From Nothophaeocryptopus gaeumannii (lineage: Eukaryota > Ascomycota > Dothideomycetes > Mycosphaerellales > Mycosphaerellaceae): a stretch of DNA of 64,000 bases. Below the pieces are notes generated by a model that was not told the DNA's origin, did not search any database, and saw only the letters and a list, made by a program, of their open reading frames with translations. Every line of letters starts with the position of its first letter. Position 1 is the first letter of the stretch. This document shows, one piece after another, positions 63,749 through 64,000 of this stretch. A program made the translations under genes and the position numbers. The DNA is taken from assembly GCA_031771865.1 (NCBI GenBank), contig JASISA010000022.1, positions 1,178,001-1,242,000 of the forward strand, read 5' to 3'.

Positions 63749-64000
63749 CGATAGCAGCTTCGCATATTAACCAGCAGGTACGTACTGGTACGTCGAGTGT
63801 CGGGTGCAGGCTGGCCAGGAGAGTTCGATTCAGAGGATGTTTGAGGCAGATGGAAGAAGATGGAAGACCCACGTCGAGATGTATAACTGAGCAAGAGACA
63901 TCCGTTGGCGTGCAGAAGCTCCCGACCAATCGCAAAGAAGCAGTCGTTTGTGAAGTGGGCAATAGACTGCAATAGTCGGAATACCATGTAAGGAGCAAAG
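63749..64000. other. Window end, no feature seen
   Basis: No convincing coding sequence between the SnoaL-like stop and the end of the window. Confidence 0.3.

Noticed and set aside
1..64000. RIP-mutated repeats or transposons as an explanation for the stop codons
   Set aside because: Three candidate stops are compatible with C-to-T changes, but no AT-rich or transposon-like tract was seen and three cases are not evidence of RIP.
1..64000. CRISPR array or prokaryotic operon structure
   Set aside because: No regularly spaced direct repeats with spacers, and the genes have spliceosomal introns.

Overview
The window looks like nuclear DNA of a filamentous ascomycete (Pezizomycotina). Genes are dense, carry short introns (about 47-150 nt, with GTRNGY-type donors, CTAAC/CTGAC branch sites and YAG acceptors), and encode fungal-specific families: Stc1-domain, 2EXR-like, fungal rhodopsin-type membrane protein, UapA-type purine permease and Mediator Med8. 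A Dothideomycete (Mycosphaerellales-like) is my best guess, but that is inference from gene flavour only. I rebuilt exon structures by hand from splice signals and reading-frame continuity; most joins restore a recognisable domain.

Left part (1-17 kb): about 4.9 kb with no supportable gene, with short tandem repeats, then a C2H2 zinc-finger regulator behind a 1.19 kb leader that contains no ATG at all, a GIN4/HSL1-type septin-associated kinase with a KA1-like tail, and an NCS2 purine permease with an altered substrate motif. Middle-left (17-28 kb): a pseudokinase, an atypical SDR, an MFS transporter whose intron lacks a normal acceptor, a GT31-like glycosyltransferase, a secreted START/SRPBCC protein cut short by a TAG, and an aquaporin. 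Middle (28-45 kb): a cytochrome b561 protein with a very long disordered tail, a large GH63-like glycosidase, anthranilate synthase component I, a damaged or oddly spliced rhodopsin-like membrane protein, a coiled-coil protein, an Stc1-domain protein and cytochrome c. Right part (46-64 kb): an SDR, a second GT31-like glycosyltransferase paralogous to the one at 23 kb, a PAF-acetylhydrolase, a 2EXR-like protein, Med8, a PPxY/RGG protein, ribosomal protein eS30, a CREG-like secreted protein, a small protein followed by in-frame 33-residue repeats, a cytochrome P450 and an NTF2/SnoaL-like protein.

Most genes are unrelated housekeeping or accessory loci and there is no clear operon-like system. 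The P450/SnoaL pair at the right edge could be the border of a metabolic cluster beyond the window. The most unusual signals are the ATG-free leader, the kinase fold with every catalytic motif replaced, three reading frames interrupted by single stop codons, the missing splice acceptor in the MFS gene, and the dispersed GT31-PAN paralogue pair. No tRNA, rRNA, transposon or CRISPR array could be supported.
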